Assembly (NCBI GenBank): GCA_913776965.1
Contig: CAJYQL010000133.1
Coordinates: forward strand, 62,001 to 126,000
Source: an uncultured Xylophilus sp.
GTDB lineage: Bacteria; Pseudomonadota; Gammaproteobacteria; Burkholderiales; Burkholderiaceae_C
Length of the DNA stretch: 64,000 bases
Direction of reading: 5' to 3'
In this document: positions 38,788 to 47,305 of the stretch, piece by piece
Layout: every line of letters starts with the position of its first letter
Numbering within the stretch: the first letter of the stretch is position 1
The notes under the pieces: model-generated
Told to the model about the DNA's origin: nothing
Database searches by the model: none
What the model saw: the letters and a program-made list of their open reading frames with translations, nothing else
Program-made: the position numbers and the translations under genes

Positions 38788-39044
38788 GGGGAGCCGGGTC
38801 TCGCCCCGGCGGGCGAGTGACTTCTTTTGCTTCGCCAAAAGAAGTCACTAAGAAAAGGCGACCCCACCGGGGCGGTCCGGCTGCGCCGGACGGCTCTGCG
38901 GTGCTCGCGGGCGGCGGGTTCCGGGCGAACTCGCTGCGCTGCGCTCCGCTCAGACAGCGCCCGGCCCTCATCCGCCGCCCGCTGCGCTCCTCGACGCCCC
39001 GGCAAGGGGAAAGTCCGGGCGGGCCTTCGCTGCGCTCGGCATGG
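38788..39044 (+). repeat. Left arm of long inverted repeat
   Basis: The arm starts GAGCCGGGTCTCGCCCCGGC and continues through a hairpin, the word CGGGCGAACTCGCTGCGCT, and AGACAGCGCCCGGCCCT to CGGGCGGGCCTTCGCTGCG. Each of these blocks recurs in the same order on the opposite strand in the right arm, with scattered substitutions and small indels. Confidence 0.8.
38817..38848 (+). repeat. Perfect hairpin in left arm
   Basis: A 13-bp stem (GTGACTTCTTTTG with CAAAAGAAGTCAC) closes the loop CTTCGC. The stem sequence differs from that of the sister hairpin in the right arm, but pairing is perfect in both. Confidence 0.85.
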
Positions 39045-39247
39045 GGAACGGGCCTTTGCTGCGCTCGGCCTGCTGGGGGGGCCTTCGCTGCGCTTGGCGC
39101 GGGGAGACCGCACTTCAGCACTGTATCGGCGGGAAAGGGAGTGAGGCAGGGTGTTGGGCACGACCGCTCCCGGCTGCGATTCCCTCACTCTGCGGGAAAA
39201 GATCAAAGCTCGGACGAGGGCAATCCCAGGCCGAGCAACGCGATGGC

Positions 39248-39511
39248 CCGCCTGACATGCCGAGCGCAGCAAAGGCCCGCCCGGGCTTCCCCCTGGACGA
39301 GCGCGCCGAGGAGCGCAGCGGTGGGCGGACAAGGGCCGGGCGCTGTCTGAGCGCAGCGAGTTCGCCCGGACCCCGCCCGCCGCGAGCACCGCAGGTTGCC
39401 CGGAGCGCAGCGCAGGGACGCGCTCGCTGGGGGTCGCCTTTCTTTGCCTACTTTCTTTGGCGAAGCAAAGAAAGTAGGTCGCCCGCCGGGGCGAACTCCC
39501 GGCTCCCGCAC
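39248..39511 (-). repeat. Right arm of long inverted repeat
   Basis: This is the reverse-complement counterpart of the left arm. Read on the minus strand it starts GAGCCGGGAGTTCGCCCCGG and ends near CGGGCGGGCCTTTGCTGCG. The stretch between the arms (about 200 bp) has no clear feature beyond further GCTGCGC words. Confidence 0.8.
39447..39478 (-). repeat. Perfect hairpin in right arm
   Basis: On the minus strand a 13-bp stem (CCTACTTTCTTTG with CAAAGAAAGTAGG) closes the same CTTCGC loop as the left-arm hairpin. Stem differences between the two copies are compensatory. Confidence 0.85.
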
Positions 39512-39527
39512 TCAAAAGCCAAGCGCC

Positions 39528-39576
39528 ACTACCAATTCCATAGCGACCAGCGCAAGCGGGACAAGCGCTAGAGCCC
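39528..39576 (+). repeat. Two-hairpin repeat, copy 4 (mdtB 3' end)
   Basis: The copy runs ACTACCAATTCCATAGCGAC, then AGCGCAAGCGGGACAAGCGC and TAGAGCCC. The CTA at 39568-39570 is the reverse complement of the mdtB stop codon, so this copy ends the mdtB reading frame. Confidence 0.7.
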
Positions 39577-42500
39577 ATCTCGAGCCTCAACCGCAACTCC
39601 GCGCCGCTCCCGCCACCGCCGCACACCCTCCGCAAACCCCAGGTAGATCACCGGCGTAGTGAACAGCGTCAGCAGCTGCGAAACGATCAGCCCCCCCACC
39701 ATCGTCACCCCCAGCGGGTGTCGCAGCTCGCTCCCCACGCCATCCCCCAGCATCAGCGGCAACGCCCCCAGCAGCGCCGCCAGCGTCGTCATCAGGATCG
39801 GCCGGAAGCGCAGCAGGCATGCCTGGTAGATCGCCTCCCGCGGCGCCAGGCCCTGCTCGCGCTCAGCGTCGAGCGCGAAGTCGATCATCATGATCGCGTT
39901 CTTCTTCACGATGCCGATCAGCAGCACGATGCCGATGATCGCCACGATGTCCAGGTCCAGCCCGCCGGCCAGCAGCGCCAGCAGCGCACCCAGCGCCGCC
40001 GACGGCAGGGTCGAGAGGATCGTCACCGGATGGATCGTGCTCTCGTACAGCACGCCCAGCACGATGTACATCGTCACCACCGCCGCCAGCACCAGCAGCA
40101 GCGTGTTCGACAGCGACGCCTGGAAAGCCAGCGCCGCGCCCTGGAAGCTCGTCTCCACCGACAGCGGCAGGTCCATCGCCGCCTGCTCGGCCTTGATCGC
40201 GTCCACCGCGTCGCCGAGCGACACGCCCGCGGCCGTGTTGAACGAGATCGTCGCGGCCGGCAGCTGGCCGACGTGGTTGACCGCCAGTGCGGTCGGCCGC
40301 TCGGTGACCCGCGCGATCGCCGACAGCGGCACCGGCGCACCGCCAGCGGACGACGGCACGTACAGCAGGCCCAGCGCCTCCGGGCCGAGCCGGTACTGCG
40401 GCCCGACCTCCAGCACCACCCGGTACTGGTTCGACTGGGTGAAGATGGTCGAGATCAGCCGCTGGCCGAAGGCGTTGTAGAGCGCGGTGTCGACCGCCGC
40501 CACCGTCACGCCGAGCCGGCTCGCCTGCGCGCGGTCGATCTCCACGTACGCCTGCAGGCCGCCGTCCTGCAGGTCGCTCGCCACATCGGTGAGCTGCGGC
40601 AGCGCCCGCAGCCGGCGCAGCATCTCCGCCGTGATGCGGCGCAACTGCGCATCGTCCGGCGAGGACAGCAGGAACTGGTACTGGGTGCGCGCCACCCGGT
40701 CCTCGATCGTCAGGTCCTGCACCGGCTGCGGGTACAGCACGATGCCCGGGACGTCGCGGGTGCTCTCGGCCAGGCGCCGCACCGTCTCGGCCATGCCGCT
40801 GCGTTCGCCCTTGGGCTTGAGGTTGATCAGCAGCCGGCCGGTGTTCAGCGTGACGTTGGCGCCGTCCACGCCGATGAAGGACGACACGCTCTGCACCGCC
40901 GGGTCTTCCAGCACCCGTGCGGCGATCGCCTGCTGGCGCGCCGCCATCGCCGAAAACGAGGTGGACTGCGCGGCCTCGGTGGTCGCCTGGATCACGCCTG
41001 TGTCCTGCACCGGGAAGAAGCCCTTGGGCACGAGGAAGTACAGCGCCACCGTGGCCGCGAGCGTAGCCGCGAACACCAGCAGGGTGAGCGCCTGGTGGTC
41101 GAGCACGGTGCGCAGCATGCGCCCGTAACCGGCGATGGTGCGGTCGAAGAAGTGGCCGGTCGCACGGTACAGCCGGCCGTGGCTCTCCTCGGGCGTGCGC
41201 TTCAGCAGCCGCGCGCACAGCATCGGTGTGAGGGTGAGCGACACCACCATCGATACCAGGATCGCGACGGCCATCGTGATCGCGAACTCGTGGAACAGCC
41301 GCCCCACCACGTCGCCCATGAACAGCAGCGGGATCAGCACCGCGATCAGCGAGATGGTGAGCGAGACGATGGTGAAGCCGATCTGCTTGGCGCCCTTCAA
41401 CGCCGCCTGCATCGGCGGCTCGCCGTCCTCCACGTAGCGGGCGATGTTCTCGATCATCACGATCGCGTCGTCCACCACGAAGCCGGTGGAGATGGTGAGC
41501 GCCATCAGCGTCAGGTTGTTGATCGAGAAGCCCGCCAGGTGCATCACGCCGAAGGTGCCGATGAGCGACAGCGGCACCGCGACGCTCGGGATCAGCGTGG
41601 CCGATGCGCTGCGCAGGAAGACTAAGATCACCGCCACCACCAGCGCGATCGCGAGCAGCAGTTCGAACTGGGTGTCGCGCACCGAGGCGCGGATCGTGGT
41701 GGTGCGGTCGGTCAGCACCTGCACGTCGAGGGAGGCCGGCAGCGTGCTCTGCAATTGCGGCAGCAGCGCGCGGATGCGGTCCACCGTCTCGATCACGTTG
41801 GCGCCCGGCTGGCGCTGGATGTTGAGGATCACCCCGGCGGTCATGGTGCCCCCCCGTTGCGGCTGCGCCGCTTCCCTCCCAGGGGGGAGGCCGCCACCTT
41901 GGGGCGGCCCGGCGGTGGCAGGCCCGCTGGCGGGAACGGCGGCGGCCGGTCCGGCAACACCGGCCCAGGCCGCCAGCCGGGTGTTCTCGGCATCGTCCAC
42001 GATCTCCGCCACGTCGGTCAGACGGATCGGGTTGCCGTTCTTGAAGGCGACGATCAGGTTCTGGTATTCGGCCGCCGACTGCAGCTGATCGTTGGCGTCG
42101 ATGGTGGAGGCGCGCGCCGGCCCGTCGAAACTGCCCTTGGCCTGCTTGACGTTGGCCGCGGCGATCGCCGTGCGCACGTCCTCCAGCGACATGCCGGCCG
42201 ACGCCAGCGCCTGCGGGTTGGCCCGGATGCGCACCGCCGGCCGGCGGCCGCCGGCGATCGCGACCAGGCCGACGCCCTGCACCTGCGACAGCCGCGGCGC
42301 CAGCCTGTTCTCGACCAGGTCGTGCACCCGGATCACCGGCAGCGTGGGCGAGGTGATCGCCAGCGTGAGCACCGGCGCGTCGGCCGGGTTGACCTTGCTG
42401 TAGACCGGCGGCATCGGCAGGTCGGTCGGCAGCAGGTTGCTGCCGGCGTTGATCGCCGCCTGCACCTGCTGTTCGGCCACGTCGAGCGCCACGTCGAGCG

Positions 42501-42786
42501 CGAAGCGCAGCGTGATGACCGACGCGCCGCCGGAACTGGTGGACGACATCTGCGCCAGCCCCGGCATCTGGCCGAACTGCCGCTCCAGCGGCGCGGTGAC
42601 CGAGGAGGTCATCACATCGGGGCTGGCGCCGGGGTAGAGCGTGGTGATCTGGATCGTCGGGTAGTCCACCTCGGGCAGCGCCGACAGGGGCAGCATGCGG
42701 TAGGCGAGCAGGCCGGAGATCAGCAGCGCCACCATCAGCAGCGAGGTGGCCACGGGCCGCAGGATGAAGAGGCGCGACAGGTTCAT
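39568..42786 (-). CDS. mdtB: RND multidrug efflux inner membrane subunit MdtB
   Basis: This is a 1072-residue HAE-1 RND pump subunit with 12 membrane helices. The start is [20 protein letters not shown]. Helix 4 carries [20 protein letters not shown] and the late segment is [18 protein letters not shown]. It is about 30-40 residues longer than usual because of a Gly/Pro/Ala insertion at about residues 280-316 ([20 protein letters not shown] onward), between [15 protein letters not shown] and [15 protein letters not shown] in the first periplasmic loop. The insertion is encoded by a hairpin-rich intergenic-type repeat and keeps the frame. Whether the pump still works is unknown. The gene starts 15 bp after mdtA ends. 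Confidence 0.93.
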   Translation of the reverse strand: MNLSRLFILRPVATSLLMVALLISGLLAYRMLPLSALPEVDYPTIQITTLYPGASPDVMTSSVTAPLERQFGQMPGLAQMSSTSSGGASVITLRFALDVALDVAEQQVQAAINAGSNLLPTDLPMPPVYSKVNPADAPVLTLAITSPTLPVIRVHDLVENRLAPRLSQVQGVGLVAIAGGRRPAVRIRANPQALASAGMSLEDVRTAIAAANVKQAKGSFDGPARASTIDANDQLQSAAEYQNLIVAFKNGNPIRLTDVAEIVDDAENTRLAAWAGVAGPAAAVPASGPATAGPPQGGGLPPGREAAQPQRGGTMTAGVILNIQRQPGANVIETVDRIRALLPQLQSTLPASLDVQVLTDRTTTIRASVRDTQFELLLAIALVVAVILVFLRSASATLIPSVAVPLSLIGTFGVMHLAGFSINNLTLMALTISTGFVVDDAIVMIENIARYVEDGEPPMQAALKGAKQIGFTIVSLTISLIAVLIPLLFMGDVVGRLFHEFAITMAVAILVSMVVSLTLTPMLCARLLKRTPEESHGRLYRATGHFFDRTIAGYGRMLRTVLDHQALTLLVFAATLAATVALYFLVPKGFFPVQDTGVIQATTEAAQSTSFSAMAARQQAIAARVLEDPAVQSVSSFIGVDGANVTLNTGRLLINLKPKGERSGMAETVRRLAESTRDVPGIVLYPQPVQDLTIEDRVARTQYQFLLSSPDDAQLRRITAEMLRRLRALPQLTDVASDLQDGGLQAYVEIDRAQASRLGVTVAAVDTALYNAFGQRLISTIFTQSNQYRVVLEVGPQYRLGPEALGLLYVPSSAGGAPVPLSAIARVTERPTALAVNHVGQLPAATISFNTAAGVSLGDAVDAIKAEQAAMDLPLSVETSFQGAALAFQASLSNTLLLVLAAVVTMYIVLGVLYESTIHPVTILSTLPSAALGALLALLAGGLDLDIVAIIGIVLLIGIVKKNAIMMIDFALDAEREQGLAPREAIYQACLLRFRPILMTTLAALLGALPLMLGDGVGSELRHPLGVTMVGGLIVSQLLTLFTTPVIYLGFAEGVRRWRERRGVAVEARDGL
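41839..41949 (-). repeat. Hairpin-rich repeat inserted in frame in mdtB
   Basis: On the plus strand the segment carries CCTCCC/GGGAGG (41875-41890) and GGCCGCC/GGCGGCC (41889-41909) stems and the word GTTGCGGCTGCGCCGCTTCC, a composition seen in intergenic repeats of Comamonadaceae but not in RND genes. It encodes about 37 extra residues in MdtB without a stop codon. Confidence 0.65.
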
Positions 42787-42801
42787 GGCGACCGCGCCGG
42801 A

Positions 42802-44388
42802 TCAGCGGGCCGCCGGCGCGCCCGGTGCTGCAGGCGCCGCAGGCGCCGCCGACGGTGCTGCTGCGGGCGTGGCGGGCGTCGCAGGCGTAGCGGGCGCCGG
42901 CGTGCCGGCGGTGCTGCCGGGCGCGGTCGAGGGCTGGCCGCTGCCGGCCGGGGCGCCTCCGCCCGGTGCGGCCGATCCGCCCGCGCCCGCCGCACCGCCC
43001 CGCTCGGCGCGCAGCTTCTGGAAAAAGGCCCGGCGCTCGTCCGGCGACATCGCGCGCACCCGCGCATGCTGCTCCGGCGAGAGCCGCTCCATCGCCCGCC
43101 GCGCAGCCGATGCGCCGGACGACGACGCCGCGGCCGCCGCGTCCTGCGCCGCCGTGGGCGCCACCACCACCTGCACCTTGGTGCCGTCGCGCAGCCGGTC
43201 GGCGCCGTCGGTCACCACCTGTTCGCCGGCGCGCAGGTTACCGCGCACGCTGGTCCATTCGCCTTCGGCCGGGCCGAGTGTCACCAGCCGCAGCGACACC
43301 GTGCCCTCGCCGTCCACCGCATACACGTAGGTACCCTGCGTGCCGCGCTGCACCGCGGCGGTCGGGACCTGCAGCGCGTTCTCCAGCAGGTCGGTCTGCA
43401 GCAGCACGTTCACGAACTGGTTGGGAAACAGCAAGTTGTCGGTGTTGGGGAACACCGCTTTCAGCCGGATGGTGCCGGTGGCGGTGTCGATCGCGTTGTC
43501 GACGAAGCGCACCTCGCCGGCCGCGAGGCGCTGGCGCCGCTCGCGGTCCCAGGCTTCCACCGGCAGCGCCTCGCCGGCGCGCAGCTTGCGTGCGACCTGC
43601 GGCAGCGCGGCTTCCGGGATCGCGAACACCGCGTTGATCGGCTGCGTCTGGGTGATGGTGACGATGCCGTTGGTGTCGGTCGCGCGCACCAGGTTGCCGA
43701 GATCGGCCTGCTTCAGGCCGAGCCGCCCGGCGATCGGCGCGGTCACCCGGGTGTACGACAGCGTCAGTTTCGCCGCGTCCACCTGCGCCTGGTCCGCCTG
43801 CACCGTGCCCTGCAGCTGGCGCACCAGCGCTTCCTGCGTGGCGACCTGCTGCTGCGCGATCGAGTCCTGTGCCAGCAGCTCCTGGTAGCGCTGCAGGTCG
43901 AGCTGGGCGTTGCGCAGCTGGGCTTGGTCGCGGGCCAGGTTGCCCTGCACCTGCGCGAGCTGCGCCTGGTAGGTTCGCGCGTCGATCTCCGCCAGCAGCT
44001 GGCCGGCGCGCACCGTATCGCCCTCGCGGAAGCGGATCGCCTTCAGTTCGCCGTCGGCCTTGGGCCGCACGACCGCCGTGTTGGGCGCAGCGATGGTGCC
44101 GATGGCCGACAGCAGCACCCGCATGTCCTGCCGCCGTGCCGCCGCGACCGAGACCGGCTGCACCCCGCCGGCGAAGCGCCGCGCCGCCGCAGCCGACCCG
44201 CCGCCCGCAGCCGCGCCGGACACCCCGGCAGGCGCTGCGACAGCCTGCGCATCGCGGTGCCGCTTCCACCACCAGGCACCGCCCGCGACCGCCGCCGCCA
44301 GCACCACGGCCAGTACCAGCACGCCGACGCGGCTACGGCCCCCCTGACGGATACCGCGCAATGGCAAGGAGACGTGACAGGTTTTCAT
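42802..44388 (-). CDS. mdtA: RND efflux periplasmic adaptor MdtA (HlyD/MFP family)
   Basis: This is a 528-residue adaptor. A membrane anchor (VGVLVLAVVLAAAVAGGAWW) is followed by the lipoyl half-motif AAPNTAVVRPKADGELKAIR, an alpha-hairpin (about 165-230) and the matching LTLSYTRVTAPIAGRLGLKQ, then the beta-barrel and membrane-proximal domains. The C-terminal 110 residues are an unusual tail: a charged helix (MERLSPEQHARVRAMSPDER) and then a low-complexity Thr/Pro/Ala/Gly stretch (TPATPATPAAAPSAAP). ATG 44388 is the likely start; frames upstream lack family similarity. It is the first gene of the pump operon. Confidence 0.92.
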   Translation of the reverse strand: MKTCHVSLPLRGIRQGGRSRVGVLVLAVVLAAAVAGGAWWWKRHRDAQAVAAPAGVSGAAAGGGSAAAARRFAGGVQPVSVAAARRQDMRVLLSAIGTIAAPNTAVVRPKADGELKAIRFREGDTVRAGQLLAEIDARTYQAQLAQVQGNLARDQAQLRNAQLDLQRYQELLAQDSIAQQQVATQEALVRQLQGTVQADQAQVDAAKLTLSYTRVTAPIAGRLGLKQADLGNLVRATDTNGIVTITQTQPINAVFAIPEAALPQVARKLRAGEALPVEAWDRERRQRLAAGEVRFVDNAIDTATGTIRLKAVFPNTDNLLFPNQFVNVLLQTDLLENALQVPTAAVQRGTQGTYVYAVDGEGTVSLRLVTLGPAEGEWTSVRGNLRAGEQVVTDGADRLRDGTKVQVVVAPTAAQDAAAAASSSGASAARRAMERLSPEQHARVRAMSPDERRAFFQKLRAERGGAAGAGGSAAPGGGAPAGSGQPSTAPGSTAGTPAPATPATPATPAAAPSAAPAAPAAPGAPAAR

Positions 44389-44461
44389 CGTGGAAGTGGG
44401 GCGGCCGGACGCGGGCGATGGTACGCGGCGCCGGCCTGTCGCCACGCACGGCGGCGTACGC

Positions 44462-44479
44462 ATTTACGCAGGATTTACG
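44462..44479. promoter_or_regulatory. Direct heptamer repeat with 11-bp period upstream of mdtA
   Basis: ATTTACG occurs at 44462-44468 and again at 44473-44479, an 11-bp period typical of OmpR-family response-regulator sites. It lies 74-91 bp upstream of mdtA and 107-124 bp upstream of otsB. No two-component genes are in the window. Confidence 0.35.
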
Positions 44480-44585
44480 TCTGCAGGGCTTGGCGCGGCC
44501 CGTTTCTTCAGGCAGGAGCGCCGTGGCCGTAACAGGTTATTTCGCTTACGCGACCCCTGGGAGGCCTCTGGTAACGTCGTCCGGG

Positions 44586-45329
44586 ATGCAACTGCTGCCT
44601 ACGGTCACCCCCGAGACCGCCCTCTTCCTCGACTTCGACGGCACCCTGGCCGAGATCGCGCCCACTCCCGATGCAGTGCGCATCGCCACCGGCTTGGTAC
44701 CCACGCTTGCGGCGCTGCACCGGCTGCTCGGCGGTGCGCTTGCCATCGTCACCGGCCGCCCGATCGCCGACATCGACCACTACCTCGCGCCGCTGGAGCT
44801 GCCGGCCGCCGGCGAGCACGGCGCCCAGTACCGGATGGTCGACGGCTCCCGCCCGGCGCTCGACCAGCCGCCGCTCGCCGCCGCGGTGCAGGCGATGGAG
44901 CAGCTCGCTGCGCTGCATCCGGGCCTGCTGGTGGAGCACAAGGACCATTCGGTCGCCCTGCACTTCCGCCATGCGCCTGAACTGGAATCGCTGTGCTTCG
45001 ACGCGGTGCAGGCGGTCGTCGCCGGCCGCCCGGGCGTCGAGGTACTGCACGGCAAGTGCGTGTTCGAGGTCAAGCCGGCCGGCGTCAACAAGGGCCAAGC
45101 GATCGGCGTCTTCATGTCGGCGCCGCCGTTCGCCGGCCGCACCCCGATCTTCGTCGGCGACGACGTGACCGACGAATCCGGCTTCGTCGCGGTCCAGCGC
45201 TTCGGCGGCCGCGGTATCAAGATCGGCGAAGGTCCCACGCAGGCCCAGCACCGCTGCCTGAGCCCGGCCGCGCTGCGCGGCTGGCTGGCCTCCGCCCGCA
45301 CCACCCTCGCGCCGGCCTCGGCCGCCTGA
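44586..45329 (+). CDS. otsB: Trehalose-6-phosphate phosphatase
   Basis: This 247-residue HAD-superfamily enzyme makes trehalose from trehalose-6-phosphate. Motif I is LFLDFDGTLAEIAP (nucleophile Asp), followed by AIVTGRPIADID, and motif IV is FVGDDVTDESGF. Cap-domain residues AAGEHGAQYR and KPAGVNKGQAI fit the family. ATG 44586 is chosen because the family begins just before motif I, although the frame is open far upstream. It is the first gene of otsB-GH15-otsA and is divergent from mdtA. Confidence 0.94.
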   Translation: MQLLPTVTPETALFLDFDGTLAEIAPTPDAVRIATGLVPTLAALHRLLGGALAIVTGRPIADIDHYLAPLELPAAGEHGAQYRMVDGSRPALDQPPLAAAVQAMEQLAALHPGLLVEHKDHSVALHFRHAPELESLCFDAVQAVVAGRPGVEVLHGKCVFEVKPAGVNKGQAIGVFMSAPPFAGRTPIFVGDDVTDESGFVAVQRFGGRGIKIGEGPTQAQHRCLSPAALRGWLASARTTLAPASAA

Positions 45330-45439
45330 CCGGCCGATGCACACCCCGCCGGGCCGCACCGTGTTTCCTTGCCGGGCGGCCCGCTCCTGCTTCCACCCCG
45401 TCCCGCGCTTCGCGCTGCGTTTTCCCGAAAGATCCCGCG

Positions 45440-47305
45440 ATGACCACCGTCGGCAGCAATGTCCCCCTTCCCCCGTCCGTGCTCGAAGACGCAGCCCGCC
45501 AGGCCACCGGCTTCCTGCCGCCCGCACCGGCGTCGCTGGCACTGGGTCTGATCGGGAACTGCGCCTTCAGCGCGCTGGTGGATGCGCGCGGGCGCATCGT
45601 GTGGTGCTGCATGCCGCGCTTCGACGGCGACCCGGTGTTCAATGCGCTGCTGCAGCGCGACGAGGACGCGAGCGCCTTCGGCATCGAGATCGAGGACTTC
45701 TCGCACAGCGAGCAGCAGTACGAGCCCAACACCGCCGTACTGCGCACCCGCCTGTACGACACCGCCGGCCATGTGCTGGAGATCACCGACTTCGCGCCGC
45801 GCTTCTACGCCCGCTCCCGCTACTTCCGGCCGCTGACGCTGGTGCGCAAGGTGCGGGCGCTGCACGGCTCGCCGCGCATCCGGGTCTGCGTGGACCTGCG
45901 CTACGATTGGGGGCGCGAGACGCCGACCATCACCCGGGGCAGCAACCATGTGCGCTTCGTCGGCTCGGCGATGACGCTGCGGCTCAACACCGATGCGCCG
46001 ATCGCCCATGTCCTGTCGAAGACGCCGTTCGTCGTCACCCGAGAGCTGCATTTCCTGCTCGGCGCCGACGAGACGCTGCACGACGGCATCGCCGAAACGG
46101 CGCGCCATTTCGAGCGCGAGACGGTGCTGTACTGGCGCAAGTGGAGCCAGCGCCTCGCGGTGCCGCTGGAATGGCAGGACGCGGTGATCCGCGCCGCGAT
46201 CACGCTCAAGCTCTCGCTCTACGAAGAGACCGGCGCGATCGTCGCGGCCATGACCACCAGCATCCCCGAAGCGCCAGGCAGCCAGCGCAACTGGGACTAC
46301 CGCTACTGCTGGCTGCGCGATGCCTTCTTCGTGGTGCGGGCGCTCAACAGCCTGTCGGAAGTCGGCACGATGGAGGACTACCTGCGCTATCTCGGAAACG
46401 TGGTGGTGGCGGCCAAGGGCGGCCACGTGCAGCCGCTGTTCGGCATCGGCATGGAGCAGCAGCTGCCCGAGTCCTTCGTCGAGCACCTGGCCGGCTACCG
46501 CGGCATGGGCCCGGTGCGGGTCGGCAACCAGGCGCAGGAGCACTTCCAGCACGACGTGTACGGCAACATCGTGCTCGGCGCGGCGCAGGCCTTCCATGAC
46601 CAGCGGCTGCTACACCGCGCCGGCGAGGCCGAATTCGTGCAGCTCGAGAAGGTCGGCGAGCAGGCGATCGCGGTCTACGGCACGCCCGACGCCGGCATGT
46701 GGGAGCTGCGCACCCGCGCCCGCATCCACACCTCGTCGGCGCTGATGAGCTGGGCCGCCTGCGACCGGCTCGCCAAGATCGCCGTCGCGCTCGGCTTGGC
46801 GGAAAGGGCCGACTACTGGGGCGGCCATGCGAAGCGCATGCAGACCGAGATCATCGAGAAATCGTGGAGCGAGGAACGCCAGGCCTTCGCCGAGAGCTTC
46901 GGCGGCCGCGACCTGGACGCGAGCGTGCTGCTGATGGCCGAGGTCGGCATCATCGACCCGAAGGACCCGCGCTTCGTCTCGACCGTCGAGGCGATGCAGA
47001 AGACGCTCTGCGACGGTCCCTACATGCGCCGCTACGAGGCGCCCGACGACTTCGGCAAGCCAGAGACGGCGTTCAACATCTGCACCTTCTGGCTGATCGA
47101 CGCGCTGGCGCGCATCGGCCGCAAGGAGGAAGCGCGCAGCATCTTCGAGACGATGCTCGCCGCCCGCAACCACCTCGGCATGATGAGCGAGGACACTCAC
47201 CCCGAGACCGGCGAGATGTGGGGCAACTTCCCGCAGACGTATTCGATGGTCGGCATCATCAACGCGGCGATGCGGCTGTCGGCGCCGTGGGACAGCGCGA
47301 TATGA
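45440..47305 (+). CDS. Glycoside hydrolase family 15 protein (glucoamylase/trehalase-like)
   Basis: This is a 621-residue enzyme with an N-terminal beta-sandwich (about 35-225, IGNCAFSALVDARGRIVWCC) and an (alpha/alpha)6 barrel. Active-site motifs are QRNWDYRYCWLRDAFF and, near the end, PETGEMWGNFPQTYSMVG, which carry the expected catalytic acids. No signal peptide is present, so it is cytoplasmic. It sits between otsB and otsA, overlapping otsA by 4 bp. GH15 members in this setting are often annotated as glucoamylase, but some are trehalases, so control of trehalose or malto-oligosaccharide level is the likely role. Confidence 0.9.
   Translation: MTTVGSNVPLPPSVLEDAARQATGFLPPAPASLALGLIGNCAFSALVDARGRIVWCCMPRFDGDPVFNALLQRDEDASAFGIEIEDFSHSEQQYEPNTAVLRTRLYDTAGHVLEITDFAPRFYARSRYFRPLTLVRKVRALHGSPRIRVCVDLRYDWGRETPTITRGSNHVRFVGSAMTLRLNTDAPIAHVLSKTPFVVTRELHFLLGADETLHDGIAETARHFERETVLYWRKWSQRLAVPLEWQDAVIRAAITLKLSLYEETGAIVAAMTTSIPEAPGSQRNWDYRYCWLRDAFFVVRALNSLSEVGTMEDYLRYLGNVVVAAKGGHVQPLFGIGMEQQLPESFVEHLAGYRGMGPVRVGNQAQEHFQHDVYGNIVLGAAQAFHDQRLLHRAGEAEFVQLEKVGEQAIAVYGTPDAGMWELRTRARIHTSSALMSWAACDRLAKIAVALGLAERADYWGGHAKRMQTEIIEKSWSEERQAFAESFGGRDLDASVLLMAEVGIIDPKDPRFVSTVEAMQKTLCDGPYMRRYEAPDDFGKPETAFNICTFWLIDALARIGRKEEARSIFETMLAARNHLGMMSEDTHPETGEMWGNFPQTYSMVGIINAAMRLSAPWDSAI

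Larger units (their letters stand above)
38767..39567. other. 801-bp non-coding repeat region between mdtB and mdtC
   Basis: This is the only gap above 300 bp. It holds two long inverted-repeat arms (38788-39044 and 39248-39511), each with a 13-bp-stem hairpin, multiple GCTGCGCTCGGC words, and at its right end a two-hairpin repeat. No start with ribosome binding site and no recognisable protein is present; open frames here are by-products of the repeats. Confidence 0.8.

Noticed and set aside
39000..39100. Insertion-sequence remnant in the mdtB-mdtC gap
   Set aside because: No transposase fragment or target-site duplication is visible; the inverted arms are hairpin repeats, not IS ends.
38817..39571. 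Several 100-180-codon frames between mdtB and mdtC
   Set aside because: They arise from the inverted repeat and read as Ser/Arg/Pro-rich nonsense that differs between the two arms.
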